Positions 21,132 to 33,105 of a stretch of DNA of 64,000 nt are shown piece after piece (the first letter of the stretch is position 1; each line of letters opens with the position of its first letter). The DNA is from Beverwykella pulmonaria. Lineage: Eukaryota > Ascomycota > Dothideomycetes > Pleosporales > Melanommataceae. The stretch lies in the NCBI GenBank assembly GCA_001599595.1, contig BCHH01000002.1, positions 224,390 to 288,389 on the forward strand, read 5' to 3'. The notes below the pieces were generated by a model. That model did not search any database and was not told the DNA's origin. It saw only the letters and a list, made by a program, of their open reading frames with translations. A program made the translations under genes and the position numbers.

Positions 21132-22247
21132 ATGACGAAGAAACGCAAGAGGTATCCAGACCTCGATCAGAAGCTCGAGCGGCCATGGTGCTTCTACTGC
21201 GAGCGCGACTTTGACGACCTCAAAATCCTCATATCCCACCAGAAAGCAAAGCACTTTAAATGCGACCGCTGCGGACGAAGATTGAATACAGCTGGAGGTA
21301 CAGCGCTTTAAATACCCCCAAATTGCAACTCGTTCTAACCGCGGCTTAGGTCTCTCGGTGCACATGAACCAAGTCCACAAGGAGACGCTTACCCACGTCG
21401 AAAATGCGATTGCGAACCGACAAGGCCTCGATATCGAGATCTTCGGCATGGAGGGCGTGCCCGCGGAGATCCTCGACCAGCACAACCAGCAGGTTACTCA
21501 AAAGCATTTCGCTGAAGAGGCGGAGCGTGCAAGGGTCACGGGCAATCCCATCCGCGGGCTGTTCTCCAACGGAAGCGCGCCGCCGACTAAGAAGGCGAAG
21601 GTCAAGGAGAATCTGGACGAGTTGGAGGCAAGGGCGGACAAGTACAGACACGACAAGGCGAATGGGCTGCTACCTGTAGCTGTGCCTGAGGTTGTGCCTA
21701 ATCCTGTGCGTATTAACACATCCCAATACCAGTGCAGATGGCTAATGACTTTGAATAGACACCACCGGCCGTCCAAGCATACGGCGTACCACCCGTCGCT
21801 GCACCTCCGTTCCCACCAGGCGGCACGTTCCCTCCTCCAGGCGCACCACAATTCGTACCAGGCCAGCCCTTCCCTGCAGGCACTGGATTCCCACCCGCTT
21901 ACCCCCCTCCCATAAATGGCAGCATCCCGCCCCGTCCAGGAAGCGCAACCGGCCCTTCAGGCCTCCCCCAACGCCCACCAGGCTTCGCCGGCCCACCAAG
22001 CACATTCCCACCCGGCCAAAACGGCGCTTTCCCTTCCGGGTTCTCTCAGCCACCGCCTGGCGCAACCGATTTATCCGCGTCAGTAGACGAGCTTATTTCG
22101 GACGTGAAAAGCACGGCGCCCGCCCCGCCGACGGAGAAGAAGAGCAAAAAGGACAAGAATATCAAGATGATATTCTTCGACGAGAGTGTGAGCCCCGAAG
22201 AGAAGATGACAAAATTACCGCGGTATGCGCAGTACGTGAGGACGTGA
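21132..22247 (+). CDS. C2H2 zinc-finger protein, BuGZ/ZNF207-like
   Basis: Three exons (21132-21297, 21350-21705, 21759-22247) give 336 residues. The N-terminus [20 protein letters not shown] leads into paired C2H2 fingers: [22 protein letters not shown] and [24 protein letters not shown] (each split or shortened here only by description). The second finger crosses the first splice junction. Next come a helical stretch and a long Pro/Gly-rich low-complexity region, about 175-290 ([20 protein letters not shown]). The C-terminus is basic then conserved ([18 protein letters not shown]). Two N-terminal fingers plus a proline-rich tail is the layout of ZNF207/BuGZ, which in animals binds Bub3 and microtubules and acts in splicing. 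A GLEBS motif is not obvious. Confidence 0.8.
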
Positions 22248-22828
22248 GGCGTGTGGGTGGAGTAGGAAGGGGGAGTTGTGGCTGGTAATGAATCGGATGT
22301 ATATTATCAATGGCTCCCCGGGGTATTTCGTATACTTGACATAACTTTGATCTGGCCCATGACGAGATGCAAGGACGTGGTTCTTTGCCTGTGAGATTGA
22401 TGCAAATATTCCCTTGGCAGATACGGTAGGGTTTCGCAAAGCTGGCTCGATCCACATACTTTGCGGCCTGATTTGCCTTCCTATTTAATTTGTTCACCTG
22501 AACGCTAAGGTGGCGTTCAATACTTCTTTGCCTTTAGACCTCGGTATACGAACAGATTCAGGCACAGGCAAAAAATCCACCTGGCCCTTACAATGACTCC
22601 TGCATTTGCCAATAATCTTTCCGCTGAGGAGTGAGACCACGGGTGTGAAAGTTGGTGTACAAAGAAAATATATTCAAAATGGTTTGTTACAATACGCTCG
22701 TCCATTGGTCTTGAGTGCAAACCGCACATCTATCACAAATATCCCCCTGCCCCTACAACCTCCCAATGCAATGTAATACCGGCCATTTATACCCCCTGAC
22801 CCCCTTGACACGTCTTATAGTGCTCGTC
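22248..22828. other. Convergent 3' gap between the zinc-finger gene and PEX2
   Basis: No supported gene. Both flanking genes end here. The minus-strand frame overlapping 22162-22497 is a shadow. Confidence 0.5.
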
Positions 22829-24418
22829 CTACATATCATACTCGAGCTCCTCACCCTCCTCCTCCTCGTCCTCATCGTACTCCTCACTTTGCTCGTCATC
22901 ACTACTATGTTCCTCGCTAGCTCTAGCCCACTCCTGGCTCTCTGCCAGCGCCAGGCTCTCACCCAAGTCAAGACCCCGCGTGCTTTCGAGCCCCATGCGA
23001 GCTTCCTCGCCTATAGTAGCGCCAGATACGGATTCTTCTTCCGGCATGGGGTCTACGACACGGAGCTGTTTCGCCTTCTCATCTCCTTCGTCGTCGTGAT
23101 CTGTCTCCGTCCCCTCATTATCGTGGTCATCGCCCGTAGTAGCAAACCCCACACTCTTCTGCCCGTCGCGTCCCTGTGCCGGCCGATCATCGAGCACATC
23201 CCCGTTCCACGGCTGGCACTCCTTGACCAGTGCGCCACACCTCAGACACGTCCACCCCTCGCCCTCTTCATTCGCAATCCGCTGCGCCAAGCAGGCAAAA
23301 CAGTATATGCATCCGCACGGAATTGCCTCGTACGGATTCGTGATATCTGTTGCGGCAGACCCAACGACACCGCCGCCGCCCGAGGATTGAGCCAGGATGT
23401 CAGCTTCGGATGTGGTGGTGGGATTCTGGTCCCGGTAGCAGATGGCGCAAGTGCGTTCGGGGAGGAATGCGAGTTCGCCTTCTGGTTTGGCGTCGGAATC
23501 GGAGTCTACCTGTGACGGGGCGCGTCCGATTAGGGAGAGGAAGGTGGCTTTCAGTTTGAGCCATGTGCGGCCGAGGATGCGGCGCCAGCGGCTGATGCCG
23601 ACGAGTGGGAGGAGGAAGAGGAGGAACTCTGTGAAGGCGTGCCACACGAGTTGGCGGTTGAGGTACTCGAACGATACCTCGCGACTGGCAGAGTGCGAAG
23701 TTGGTGTCAGCCGGAGCCGGAGGAGGCGGTCGGTCAAAGTGCGGTAGCGCCCATTGACGAGGAAGACGAGGAAGGAGGCGAGAGAGGCGACATCGTGCGC
23801 ACTGTTTGCGTATTCGGTGATGCGGGCGGCAAGTTTAAGCCCTGGGGACTCAGGACGCGTGTAGTCTTCGGAGCTCGCAAGGAGGTATTCTTCCCATTTT
23901 GTCCATGCGTAGCGCCCCCCGATTGTTATGATCCCGTATGCGGCTTTCTGCCAGGGCTTGGGCGGCGGTCGTGCTGGCGATGGAGAGCGCGCGTCTGTGT
24001 AGCGGAGGCCTTGGAGGTGGGCGCCGTAGGAGGCGTTGTTGTTCCATATCGAGAGTTTGAAGAGAATCAGCCGCAATGCCAATAGGATTTCCGCTGTGTA
24101 CGTGTCCGCAAGATGCGAACCGAAATACTTCAGTCCCTCGCCCGCCTGTCCTTTTAGCAATTCCAGGAGCTCCTCGTCAAGCAGCTCCGCATCCACCTGC
24201 CCGACCCTGAACTCAGGTCGTGTCCCTTCTCTTCCCTTGATCGCATTCCATGTGCTTATCCCTGCGCCTCCGAGTCTGTTAAAAGGATACGGGAGCCGCG
24301 ATACCACGCGTCCGGAGGTGGAGGTGGAGGATTCGTGGTGTGGGCGTATGTGTGCGGCGCGCTGAGCTCGACGGGCTGCAATGCGTTCTTGCGCGGCAGC
24401 AAAGTCGGCGGCGGGCAT
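22829..24418 (-). CDS. PEX2: Peroxisome biogenesis factor 2 (Pex2), RING ubiquitin ligase
   Basis: Uninterrupted frame of 529 residues. The N-terminal half matches the Pex2/Pex12 membrane domain, with LGGAGISTWNAIKGREGTRP near residue 50, ELLDEELLELLKGQ near 80, and hydrophobic segments around 110-125, 210-222 and 262-274. A RING finger lies at about 324-395: CAIC, then after a low-complexity insert PCGCIYCFACL and WTCLRCG. Pex2 works with Pex10 and Pex12 in the peroxisomal membrane to ubiquitinate Pex5 for receptor recycling. The C-terminal 110 residues are unusually acidic and serine-rich. The gene is divergent from Kap120. Confidence 0.92.
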   Translation of the reverse strand: MPAADFAAAQERIAARRAQRAAHIRPHHESSTSTSGRVVSRLPYPFNRLGGAGISTWNAIKGREGTRPEFRVGQVDAELLDEELLELLKGQAGEGLKYFGSHLADTYTAEILLALRLILFKLSIWNNNASYGAHLQGLRYTDARSPSPARPPPKPWQKAAYGIITIGGRYAWTKWEEYLLASSEDYTRPESPGLKLAARITEYANSAHDVASLASFLVFLVNGRYRTLTDRLLRLRLTPTSHSASREVSFEYLNRQLVWHAFTEFLLFLLPLVGISRWRRILGRTWLKLKATFLSLIGRAPSQVDSDSDAKPEGELAFLPERTCAICYRDQNPTTTSEADILAQSSGGGGVVGSAATDITNPYEAIPCGCIYCFACLAQRIANEEGEGWTCLRCGALVKECQPWNGDVLDDRPAQGRDGQKSVGFATTGDDHDNEGTETDHDDEGDEKAKQLRVVDPMPEEESVSGATIGEEARMGLESTRGLDLGESLALAESQEWARASEEHSSDDEQSEEYDEDEEEEGEELEYDM

Positions 24419-25013
24419 GTGCGCGCTTTACTGGTGCCCAGCGAGCGCGGTTCGAGTAGAAGACGAAAGGAATGCGTAAAGCCTTGCGCTGCGGTCTTTT
24501 ATATACCGGGTAGACTTATCCGAAAGGGAGATTCCTCTTTTAAGACGCGCCGGAGGCGTCAGGTTGGATGCTGAAGCAAAGGCTCAAACTGGTGTATTGC
24601 CGTCCTATCGGAGGGCATTATTGAGTGGGAGGTATACGAAAGCGGGGAGGGTGGGCGTCTGTATATAAGTCAAAGTGGTGTGACAGCGTGAAGACACCGG
24701 TAGCTGGGCCGAGGTTGACACGAGCACTGACAAGACCACAGGCGCAATGCGAGTTGGATGTGATACGGGGCGGGCCGACAGTTGATGCGAAGCGGGCCGG
24801 GCGTGGAGCATCATTTTTCGTAAGTAAACAACGCTCCAACGCGAAATGCTTCATGTCGTGAGCTTGTCCTGGGTGAGCAGGCGCCCTGAAATCTCCCGCT
24901 GCGGCCTTCGTCGCGTGCCTCGTCGCCTCTAAATCCGACCACTCTTTCCAATCCTTCCCCTCCACGCGTCGACTGAACACCCCACCAAAAAAACACCAGA
25001 ACCACCACCAGCA
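24419..25013. promoter_or_regulatory. Divergent PEX2/KAP120 promoter region
   Basis: A stretch of about 595 bp between two divergent starts. TATA-like stretches occur near 24500 (TTTTATATACC) and 24661 (TGTATATAAG). No gene is supported inside it. Confidence 0.45.
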
Positions 25014-28000
25014 ATGGAGGTTGACTTTGGTGTCATCGAGGTTGCTGGCGAAGCAAACCCTCTCACTGAGGGCATTCTATACCATGTTCTGCGCTCTGCA
25101 GCTTCAAGCGATCCAAATCAGATTCAGACAGGCACCAAGCAGCTGCAGCAGTGGGAGACGGCCAAGGGCTTCTATCCTCTGCTTCAAGTACGTGGGATGA
25201 ATATCTTGAACAATCTTGGAAGCTAATGCATGGCCAGTCTGTCTTCCTCGACAAGTCCCTCCCCCTCGAGGTGCGGTACCTGGCCATCATCCAGCTCAAG
25301 AACGGCATCGACAAGTACTGGAGGAAAGCGGCGGCCAAGTATATTGTAGCGGCCCCTCGTAACACGCTTCGATCTAACACGGACCACAGTGGCATCGACA
25401 AGGACGACAAGGCTGTCGTACGGACCAGACTGCTCGAGGCCGGCGTCAATGAGGCCGACCAGCGTCTGGCGTTGCAGAATGCCTTGGTCATTGCGAAGAT
25501 TGTCAGGCTTGAGTTTCCCAGAGACTGGTATGGCTTCACTCCACGCCTCCATTACACGAGCTAATATATTCTCCAGGCCGGATCTGTTCACGCAGCTGCT
25601 CCACATCCTCCGCTCGTCGACCGCCCAGACTGCCTACCGACTCCACCTCCCACGCGCCCTCCTCATAATACTTCACATAGTCAAGGATCTCGCCACAGCG
25701 TCCATGGTGAGCACACGTAAGAAGCTTCAGGACGTCGCCCCCGAATTGCTCAGTGTGCTCGGCCAGATCTACGTCAGCAAAGTCCAGAGCTGGCAGAACT
25801 TCTTCACCAATGGCGGGGACGACGAGGGTGGTGCTCTGGAGGACATTGAAAACAGCTTGCTTGCGATCAAGATCCTCCGCCGACTCATCATCGCAGGATT
25901 TGATTTCCCTGGCAAAGACGAAGATGTTCAAGAATTCTGGGTCTTGTCACGGACGCACTTTGGCGCTTTCATACCGTATGTGGTGCAAGAGGGCTCTCCA
26001 CTCGCCTCAAGCCCTCGGAAGATGGTGGAGAAGCATCTCATGCAGCTTTCCAAGTTTCACCTGACCATGGCCCAGGCTCACCCAGTTGACTTCGTCCTAT
26101 TAGCTGACTCACTAGACCTCGTCCGGGCCTACTGGAGCTTAGTCTCCAAACTTGGGGAGACTTGGGGCTCCAAATCGCTGGACGATGCCAAGGTTGGGAC
26201 CGACGGGGATGCTGATGATGATGATGCGCCTATTCTCGAGCGCTTGAGCTTGAAAGGGCTGCTCCTCGTCCGTGCTTGCGTCAAGATGGTCTTCTACCCA
26301 GCGCCAACCTTTCGATATCGGCAACCACAAGAAAAAGAGGAAAAGGCTCGGGCCACGCAATTGATCAAGTCAGACCTTCTCACCGATGACCTAGTACGCG
26401 AGATGATATCAGCCCTCGTCACTCGCTTCTTCGTTTTCAGACCCAGTGACCTCCGCATGTGGGAAGAGGAGCCCGACGAGTGGGAGAAGATGGAAGAGGG
26501 TAGCGAGGATTGGGAGTTTACCATCCGGCCATGCGCAGAAAAACTATTCCTAGATCTCGCAAAAAATTTCAAAGATTTAATCATCCAACCTCTGCTGCAA
26601 GTCTTCTACACGGTTGCTAGTGAGTACTTACCCTTGTACACGGTTGCAAGATATTGACAAGCAGCAGCACCGGACAATGAAGATATACTTTTCAAGGACT
26701 CTGTATATACCGCAGTTGGTCTTGCGGCCGACATTCTCTTCGACAAGCTGGACTTTGACTCATTCATCACAAACACTTTAGTTCCGGAAGCCCAGAAGCA
26801 GAAACCGGGCTATAACATCATCCGCCGCCGCATCGCCATCATCATATCGCAGTGGATACCAATCAAGATTGGCAAAGACAAGAAGCCTGTGGTGTACCAA
26901 ATTTTTCAGCACCTGTTGGACAAAAATGATCCCTTGAACGACCAGGTAGTGCGAGTCACAACGGGACGGAGGTTCAAAGATATTGCGGATGAGTGGGAAT
27001 TCAACGCCGACATTTTCCTGCCATATGCTCCTGTAATATTGGACAGGTTGATGGCTTTGGTGCAAGAGGTGGAGCTTCCGGAGACAAAGATGGCGCTCCT
27101 GACCACGATTAGTTCGATTGTTGAGAGACTGGAGCATAATGTGAGTTTACCTTTGAACCACGAAGAATTATGACTGACATCTTTAGATCACCCCCTACGC
27201 GAATAGCATCATATCCCTCCTACCACCCCTCTGGGAACAATCCGGCGAAGAACACCTCATGAAACAAGCCATCCTCACAATCCTCGCGCGCCTTACCAAC
27301 GCCATGAAAGCCGAATCCCGTACCTTTCACATCTCCTTCCTTCCCATCATCCAAAGCGCCATCGAGCCAAATTCAGAAACCCAGGTCTACCTCCTCGAAG
27401 ACGCCCTCGACCTCTGGTCTTCTATCGTAGCGCAAACACCATCCGCACCAGAACCCACAGCACCCGAGCTTCTAAACCTACTCCAATACCTCCTCCCACT
27501 CTACACTGTCGACAACGAAGTCCTCCGCAAAGCCCTTGAGATTACAGAAGCATACCTACTCCTTGCACCTGCCGCTGTCCTCGCTGACACCTTCCGCCCC
27601 GCCTTGCTGTCCGCGCTCGCCGATCTTCTTGGTAGTCTAAAGCTAGAAGCTAACGGAATGGTGACGCACTTGGTGCAATGCGTAGTCCGCGGCGCCGATG
27701 GCTTCGGCGGCGAACAGGCTGTCAAGATTGTAGTCGGAGATCTCATATCCTCCGGCTTTCTCGCAAAGGTCATGGAAGGGCTACACGGCGCATGGACACA
27801 TCACCAATCTCACGGCCCGTACCGTGAACTACCCTCCCGGGCCGTCGACGGCGTCGTAGAAACAGACTACTTCACAGTCCTCGCACGGATCGGTCTCGCG
27901 TCCCCCGCGGTCTTACTCGAAGGGCTGACGTCGATTGGAGGTGTGGAGCTCGAAAAGACACTGGACTGGCTGCTCGATGAGTGGTTCAGCCACATTGAGA

Positions 28001-28538
28001 ATATTGGCGATGGGCCGAACAAGAAACTTATGACGCTAGTCTTGACGCGGTTACTGGAGACTAATGCGCCGTGGATTCTGGGTAGGCTTCAAAATCTGAT
28101 GACGGTTTGGACGGATGTGCTCGGTGAGTTGTTGGATGGTTGTGATGATCGAAGTGCTGAGTATGTATTCCCCTCACGTCTCCTTTACATCTCCACGTTG
28201 TATCTTTGGTTACGTCACGCTTATCTCTATTTCTTCCCTTTTTTTCATCCTTCCATTATTCATGTCGATTTATACTAACGCGAGCACACAGCTGTCTCCA
28301 CTGGCCGACCGATTCAGGACCATACAACCCCATCGATCCTGAAGCTCCCGAAGACGCACGAAAGCGTGAGCTCATCTACTCAGACCCCGTGCACCGGCTC
28401 AACCTCGTGGCTTTTATCCGCGAACACCTGCAGCAAGCTATCCAAGCATCTGGCGGTGAACAGCAGTTCCAGGAGGAGTGGCTGGGCAGAGTGGATAAAG
28501 ATGTGCTCAAGGGGTTTGCGGAGCTAGGGATTATGTGA
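25014..28538 (+). CDS. KAP120: Importin-beta family karyopherin, importin-11/Kap120 type
   Basis: Seven exons (25014-25187, 25238-25338, 25390-25527, 25577-26619, about 26665-27140, 27187-28160, 28292-28538) give about 1,050 residues, the size of Kap120/IPO11. The N-terminus holds the importin-beta N domain: YPLLQSVFLDKSLPLEVRYL, AIIQLKNGIDKYWRKAAANG and RLEFPRDWPDLFTQLL, all crossing splice junctions in frame. The remainder is helical HEAT-type repeat sequence, ending in DVLKGFAELGIM. The role is nuclear import of cargo at the nuclear pore in a RanGTP-dependent way; yeast Kap120 also has ribosome-biogenesis links. At the start of exon 5, CAAGCAGCAG gives three acceptors three bases apart, so isoforms differing by one or two residues are possible. 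I give the middle one. Confidence 0.9.
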
Positions 28539-29088
28539 GTGAAGGAGATGGGTGAGTTGGTCTGATTGGTTGGTCGATGAGAGTCGAAAGGAGTGGTGCT
28601 TGGTATGTGGACTTGGCCATGGAAAAGCCGGAAGACTTCTCTGTACTAGCATTGATTTGCATAGTGCTGCTACGCAAAACTGGCATTTTGTGGTATATAC
28701 TGCGCGTAAGCATATAGATACTGGAGCGACGGCGCCTAGGACTGCGGGTAATGCAGGATAGATAGCGAAGTGCGTGTATACCGATCGAGGGTCAACAGAG
28801 AGCATGATTGGCAAAGTGACGAATGTGACACAGTACAAATGCACTGTGATTGTAACGCGGTGACTGGCACTGTATGCACCGCTCGAATTAAAATTGGCTT
28901 TGTAATGCGTCGTTATCGTAGCTCGTTTATTCGTGTCATACGCAAATTGCCGTCTGTCATTGTAAACCACACCCTTCGAACAAAAACCATGTATAATTCC
29001 TTCCTCCAAAAAGCGGATCCGGAAGGGCAAAAGAACGCTGGGATATCACAACACGCTAGAAAATCACAAAATCAATCGCGTTTCGCGC
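28539..29088. other. Convergent 3' gap between KAP120 and the GH76 gene
   Basis: Short frames only; no domain seen. It should carry both terminators and 3' untranslated regions. Confidence 0.5.
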
Positions 29089-31322
29089 TTACCCATCATC
29101 CCCCTCTCCTTCATATCTCCTCAAAAACTCCCACATTGCCCTTGTGACAGCCACACCACCCCCTTGCGTCTCAACCGTGCGACCTCTCCCACGCGTATTC
29201 GGGTCTTCTCCAGTTGGTGTTTCTCCAGCGGGGAAGGGATTGGGTATGGATACGTGTCGCTCGGATAGAATTTCGAAGTCAAGGTTGGGGTTAGAGTCGG
29301 GATAGAAGAAGGCAGGGAGCTGAGAAGCGTCGTTACGGTAGTCTGTTGCGTTGGCGGGGAGCTGTGGGTAGCGGATGATATTGGACAGGTCGCGGGGTAA
29401 GATATGGTCCTGTGATTTCCTGGCCTGCTGCTCTTCCGTACTTGTACTGCTGTCTACTCCCGCTCCCCACCACATGCCAAAACGACCCCGACTATCCCTT
29501 GTTTGCGCGGCTGCATTTGCATTCCGCAGCACCCAGGGCGCATACTCATTGCAACTCCGCTTGTGCAAGCTTGCCGTTACGCGGTCAGCGGCGTGAGTTT
29601 TACCAGGGCGCGCTGCCGTGGTAGGTAAAGGCGTGCAGAAGGAGATTAGATGGTGGAAGAATATGCCTTTGAATGTTTGGCCGTCTTGACTGCAGAGACC
29701 GGATGGGTCGCAGAGTTCAGACAGTATGCCTGAGGAGCCGAGGCCGGACCAGGTTGACTTTGAGGATTGATCTTTCGATTTTCTGGATCTTGGCTTTGCT
29801 TTGAGCTTCTTGGGTGGGGAGCCGGTGGCCAGGGACACCGTGGGAACGATCTCAGTGTCCGTCCATCCCGTAGCGCGCATCACGTTCCTGACGAGTTCGT
29901 GCCCATCTTCCAGATATGTCAGATTCCCGGTTGCCTCCCACAAACCATGGAGCCCAGAGAGAATAACGCCCTGGTTATACGTGTACACCATTTCGTTTCG
30001 CTCGTCACATTGCGTTTTGCTATGATTCGTAGCGTAGCCACTGATGTGGAAGCCATCAACATATAGACCTTGCTCATTCGTCATACCGCTGTTCTTCAGC
30101 CAGTCGTAACCATTGATCGCATTGGTGAGGTATATCGGGTCATATGTCGCTCTTGTAGTTGATTCCTCACAAGCCTTGGCATCGCCTTGCTCTTGCGCTC
30201 TGAATGTCTTCCAATCCGGACGGTTGCCGCCCTCTCTCGCGCCCATGAACGGGGAACAGTTTTCGTCGCCCGGGAAATACAGATACATCCCCACACTTGC
30301 GGAGATAAACAGCTGGTTCGTAATCGCGTTCTTGTATGGCAGCAGATGCGGATCCCAAGTCATGCCTCCCCCACAAAGCTTCCAATCCCAGCCCTTGCTC
30401 GCCAACTCATAGAACACCCTCGCGCGATGCGCAAACGCTGGTACGAATTGCGCGCCGTGCCACTCCGATCCCTTATCCCACTCGCTCGTCGGCGGATAAT
30501 GCCTGTCAGAGTGACTCCCAATGAACTTTATGCTCTCCAGCCAGCCCAGCACCACCCATAGCATATCGTCGTTCGCCTGTGTCCGAAGCGAAAAATACTC
30601 TTCTCCAAAGTAATACGCAATGCTCTGCGCGAAATACTTGTTTATCTCGTTCTCGACCATCTGCGCCTCGACGTCGAGTTTGCGCGCCTTGTCAAATGTG
30701 CCGGGCATTGTGTAGGAAAGCGAGTGGGAGAGCGAGTAGAGCGTTCCTGAGACGTGTGTTCCCATTACGGCGGACGTCCAGTCAATTGCCGTTGTCCATT
30801 TTCCGAGCCAGAGCGAAAAGTATTGAGATTGCATTACTGAAAGCGCGTTGTGGAGATCTTGTAGCGCGTTGGTAGCAATTGATGTTTGCGGTGGCGCATC
30901 GGTGGCGGGGTTCTTGGGAGAGGGTCGAAGAGGACGGTGAGGAGAGAAGACATTTTGGTGCTCGGTTTTATAGCCTGAATCATGGCCGCAGTCAACTGTG
31001 ATGAGTGTCAGCGCGTCGTGAGGCTATACAGTTGAGTTTGTGAGAGCTCCTCCAGTGAGCAAGGCTCGTCCCAATGTCGAGACCAAAGGTAAAAGCCTCA
31101 AAACACTGGTATATAGTGTCCTCTGACAGATAAAGTAGGGCGCTGTTGAGTTACAGCTATCCTTCTGCACTCTTTTTAAGCTCACATTGGGGGTGCGGAA
31201 GTCTTACCGAGGGCATCTCTCCCGTCATTCTGCAGCGCGGATACAAGAAGCGTGAAAGCACCAAGCAACAGTAGTAGTAATTCTCCAAACGGCCGCCTGG
31301 CGACCGCGATCCGGAGCATCAT
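29089..31322 (-). CDS. Glycoside hydrolase family 76 (alpha-1,6-mannanase-like), secreted
   Basis: The main exon runs leftward to 29089 and contains the GH76 fold: VMQSQYFSLWLGKWTTAIDW, TSAVMGTHVSGTL, the catalytic Asp pair in RTQANDDMLWVVLGWLES, and GMTWDPHLLPYKNAITNQLF. A Ser/Lys-rich insert lies near the middle, and the C-terminus is long. Family members act on alpha-1,6-mannan backbones; fungal ones work on the cell wall or host mannan. The 5' end is spliced. A likely exon 1 at about 31206-31322 encodes a signal peptide (MMLRIAVARR, then LLLLLLGAFTLLVSA) followed by a GTAAGA donor. The acceptor is uncertain: one at about 30866 is in phase, and one near 31024 would add an extra N-terminal segment. 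The core is sure, the first junction is not. Confidence 0.8.
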
Positions 31323-31910
31323 GATGCGTAAGCCTGGAGCGACGCTCTAGCTGTTCAGTGAGCGTACGGCGCAGAGGTGAGGCTGAAAAGCGAACCCTGA
31401 AGGTGACAAGCCGCTCTTCCAACTCGGAGAGCGGCGGTTATGGATGATATGCGTTAAACATGAAGATATTCGAAACGATGGAGTGACGAAGTGTTGTGTA
31501 CGGAGTGGTGTCAAGAGTGGAGCTGGGAGTGGGAGGAGGAATAGTGTGACGTCTTAAGCTCAGACCAAGACGGGATTGCCATTTGTATCGCTATGGCGGG
31601 CGTGATGCGTGCACTTTCCCAAATTTTGATAAATAAAACCCGACGAAAGAACGGTATGTCTTTAAAACTTCCTTTCACACTTTGTGAGTCCTTGGAGTAA
31701 GTATCTCATAGCTAAAATGTTGTATGCAGCTCTCTGGCCGACTTGCATAAAAAAACCCTTGTATATCTAAGCGAGCTTCCCCGCTTTTCTAACATTCTGA
31801 GTCCTCCGTCCTGCACGGGCCGCACCTCGCAAAAATCAAGAAGATATCTCAAGTTCACATGTTAGAGCAAGAGCACGAACAGATACCACGAAGTAGCAAA
31901 AAGGAAGTAT
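31323..31910. other. Upstream region of the GH76 gene, no supported gene
   Basis: Contains the presumed GH76 promoter and no frame with a recognisable domain. Confidence 0.45.
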
Positions 31911-31991
31911 TGATCAGAGTGGGACTCGAACCCACGCATCTTTCGATACCAGCACCTGAAGCTGGCGCCATAACCACTCGGCTGCCGCAAT
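31911..31991 (-). tRNA. tRNA-Leu(CAG), probable pseudogene with mismatched acceptor stem
   Basis: On the minus strand there is a Leu-type D-arm (GCCGAGTGGTTATGGC) and an anticodon stem-loop CCAGC-TTCAGGT-GCTGG with anticodon CAG. A variable arm (TATCGAAAGATGC) and a perfect T-arm GTGGG-TTCGAGT-CCCAC follow. The 3' acceptor strand is TCTGATC plus discriminator A, so the 5' strand should be GATCAGA. The bases actually present before the D-arm are ATTGCGGCA, which do not pair. All but the 5' nine bases look functional. I see no CCA, as expected for a eukaryotic gene. Confidence 0.7.
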
Positions 31992-32905
31992 TACGTAAGC
32001 ATATGCTGAGTGCGATCAGATTGGAAGAAACTTACCCATCTGACCAGGTCTTGTCAATATAGTTATTGGGTTTCGAAAATTAAATAGTATATATTTGAAT
32101 AACAATATATAAGTCTTTCCACAAAGTGGTTCGGGACAGTTCCATTTGATGTGTGTAATCTGGCAGTGAAGCCTAACTGCGAAAAATTTTCCTGCAGCCT
32201 TGATGTGGCGGAGAAAGATATGTGGCATGAAGTCGAGATTGTGGACTCATACAATACGTGCACACTTTGATTCAGCAAATATTGAAGAATATCGAGCTAG
32301 ATAAAAACTATCGCAGGAATTGAGGCCTTTCAGGTGGCTAGCTATGGGGCTTCACAGTTGCTTCCTACGTGCGATGTTTGCGCTGTTTGTGTATATTGAT
32401 TCGGTGCTCGCGGGATACATACCTGCGTTTTGGGCGGATATTTAATAACACATGGAACTAGATTCCCAAGTTTCTGGTATGGAAGTTAGGGTTTGGCATA
32501 GTTAGATTATCGAGTTTTGTTCGTAACCTGACAATCATTTTCTTCGATTACTTGTTCACATCTATTCCGTATTCCACAACACTTCAAGCAATAACGACAG
32601 TTTTCGAACTTGACTTACTATCATGGTAACTACTCTGGTTCCCTGTCACCTTGTTCTCATGACCTCTGGTCCCCCTGACACTTTGCCCGATCTGACACCT
32701 TGGTTGCGCACGAGCCAAGCACGCAATGTATTTAGCCTGCAGAGGAACTTTCTCTTCCTCTGCATCTTGACGTCTTGAACCATTCCGACAGTAGCACGAA
32801 GCAATCGATCTCTAAATCTGATACTCTGATATCTAGCGTTTAAATCCGAATGCCTCGTCGTCGTGACATTTACCTAAGCTCACGTAAATATGCTTATGAG
32901 CATTA

Positions 32906-33010
32906 TGTAAGCAGAGTGAGGGTATAAAGATCTGCAATGTACGACTGTGGTAGCAGACGCGATTAGTCAGTGACAAATCCACGTGACTGGAAGGTGTCCT
33001 AGGCTACGAT
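32906..33010 (+). repeat. Dispersed LTR-like/MITE repeat copy B
   Basis: Begins TGTAAGC at 32906 and continues with GAGTGAGGGTATAAAGATCTG, then GATTAGTCAGTGACAAATCC, ACGTGACTGG and GGTGTCCTAGGCT. The right end is degenerate (GCTACGA instead of GCTTACA). Blocks occur in the same order as in the other copies, with a shorter AT-rich middle. Confidence 0.75.
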
Positions 33011-33105
33011 AAGAGCGATACGCCAAGTCCAACAGGGCAGCTCTCAAACTTGTAACGATTCGAACAATCGTTCCATCACGTGACCAAACCGCACCCTGCC
33101 CGATC

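Noticed and set aside
20586..21485. Long minus-strand frame of 299 residues
   Set aside because: It overlaps the well-supported zinc-finger gene on the other strand and shows no domain, so it is a shadow frame.
25339..25389. KAP120 reading straight through 25339-25389 without an intron
   Set aside because: The frame is open, but splicing AA|GTATAT to the acceptor at 25389 gives the family sequence YWRKAAANGIDKDDK and removes an alien insert.
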